Shown here one piece after another: positions 5,192-5,798 of a stretch of 5,798 nt of DNA; the stretch's first letter is position 1, and each line of letters starts with the position of its first letter. The position numbers and the translations under genes were made by a program. The notes under the pieces are model-generated. The model saw only the letters and a list, made by a program, of their open reading frames with translations. It made no database searches and had not been told where the DNA came from. Source of the stretch: Pyrinomonadaceae bacterium (GTDB taxonomy: Bacteria; Acidobacteriota; Blastocatellia; Pyrinomonadales; Pyrinomonadaceae); assembly GCA_026786155.1 (NCBI GenBank), contig JAJAYR010000087.1, positions 1 through 5,798 on the forward strand, written 5' to 3'.

Positions 5192-5798
5192 TTATGTTTC
5201 CTTACGATACGGAATGCCGAGAGCCTTCGGCGCACGCGATAAACCGATAAAGCCCGCCAGCACGATAATCGTCAAAACATAAGGAATAATCTGGACGAAT
5301 TGGACGGGAATCGGGTCGCCCGAAGCCGTTTTGATGTTGGCGAGCGGAATCGTCAAGGCTTCCGTAAAGCCGAAAAACAGACAGGCGATAAGCACTTGGA
5401 CGGGTCGCCATTTCGCCAAAATCAAGGCGGCGAGCGCGATGAATCCGCGTCCCGCCGTCATTCCGCGCGTGAACAGCGAAGATTGCCCGATTGAGAGATA
5501 CGCGCCGCCCGCCGCCGCCAAAACGCCCGATAAAATGACGGCTGTGTAGCGTAATTTCAAAACGCTCACGCCCGCCGCGTCCGCCGCCGCCGGATTTTCG
5601 CCGACCGCGCGAAGCCGCAAACCGAACGGCGTTTTATACAAAACATACCAGCAAACGGGAACGAGCAGAAAAACCAGAATCGAAGCGATTGACAGACGAT
5701 TGTAAAATTCGGGCAGCAGAAATTCTTTGGCGATTTGCGGAGTCGAACCCGACGAGTCGTAAATCGCGCCGCTCAATAATTGCGGCAAACCAAGCATC
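5192..5798 (-). CDS. Nucleoside-type ABC transporter permease, C-terminal part (runs off the window)
   Basis: Inner-membrane permease of the branched-chain-amino-acid/ribose-like superfamily (BPD_transp_2), nearest by eye to the NupQ/YufQ group, which works with a BMP-family binding protein to import nucleosides. About 201 residues are visible of a usual 300 or so; the 5' end is beyond the right edge, so the Met at the border is probably internal. The cytoplasmic coupling loop reads KTPFGLRLRAVGENPAAADA (55-74), and the signature MTAGRGFIALAALILAKWRP follows. Hydrophobic helices lie at about 36-54, 84-104, 133-150 and 167-187. The C-terminus is short and basic. A sister permease, an ATPase and a lipoprotein gene would be expected further upstream, outside this window. 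No frameshift is seen. Confidence 0.92.
   Translation of the reverse strand, partial: MLGLPQLLSGAIYDSSGSTPQIAKEFLLPEFYNRLSIASILVFLLVPVCWYVLYKTPFGLRLRAVGENPAAADAAGVSVLKLRYTAVILSGVLAAAGGAYLSIGQSSLFTRGMTAGRGFIALAALILAKWRPVQVLIACLFFGFTEALTIPLANIKTASGDPIPVQFVQIIPYVLTIIVLAGFIGLSRAPKALGIPYRKET

Overview
The window is a stretch of bacterial chromosome carrying short, mostly unrelated operons in several orientations. Two genes are firmly recognisable housekeeping functions: glyA and a nucleoside-type ABC permease. The codon choice, the AT-leaning intergenic DNA with canonical sigma-70-like promoters, and the dispersed hairpin repeats suggest a mesophilic Gram-negative-type bacterium. My guess is Acidobacteriota, class Blastocatellia, but nothing in the window proves the taxonomy.

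Layout. Positions 1-105 are non-coding, hairpin-rich repeat DNA. Positions 106-2279 hold five same-strand reading frames, each overlapping the next by 4-11 bp: a 43-codon unknown ORF, a stub that looks like the N-terminus of a Doc/Fic-type toxin, a MntA-like nucleotidyltransferase antitoxin, a HepT-like HEPN toxin, and serine hydroxymethyltransferase (glyA). A perfect 32-bp inverted repeat with 9-nt tandem units in its arms (2285-2363) separates glyA from a 253-aa conserved hypothetical (2375-3136). That gene converges, with a 12-bp gap, on a minus-strand pair: a receiver-like protein resembling the cyclic-phosphate-processing (cREC) family (3460-3918) and a two-helix membrane protein (3149-3451). 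A 304-bp divergent region with an extended -10 promoter on each strand separates this pair from a DnaC/DnaI-like AAA+ ATPase with an N-terminal zinc-binding motif (4223-5026). A 15-bp perfect hairpin (5094-5128), probably a terminator, lies between the ATPase and the convergent 3' part of the ABC permease gene, which runs off the right edge.

How the genes work together. The clearest functional unit is the type VII toxin-antitoxin pair: MntA is expected to silence HepT by adenylylating a tyrosine beside the HEPN RNase motif. The pair is translationally chained to the one-carbon enzyme gene glyA, with no obvious promoter of glyA's own. The receiver-like gene and its membrane partner appear to form an uncharacterised two-gene operon. 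The sequence GCGTGGACTCTGAACG occurs near both ends of the window, marking a dispersed repeat family. I see no CRISPR array, transposase, tRNA or rRNA.
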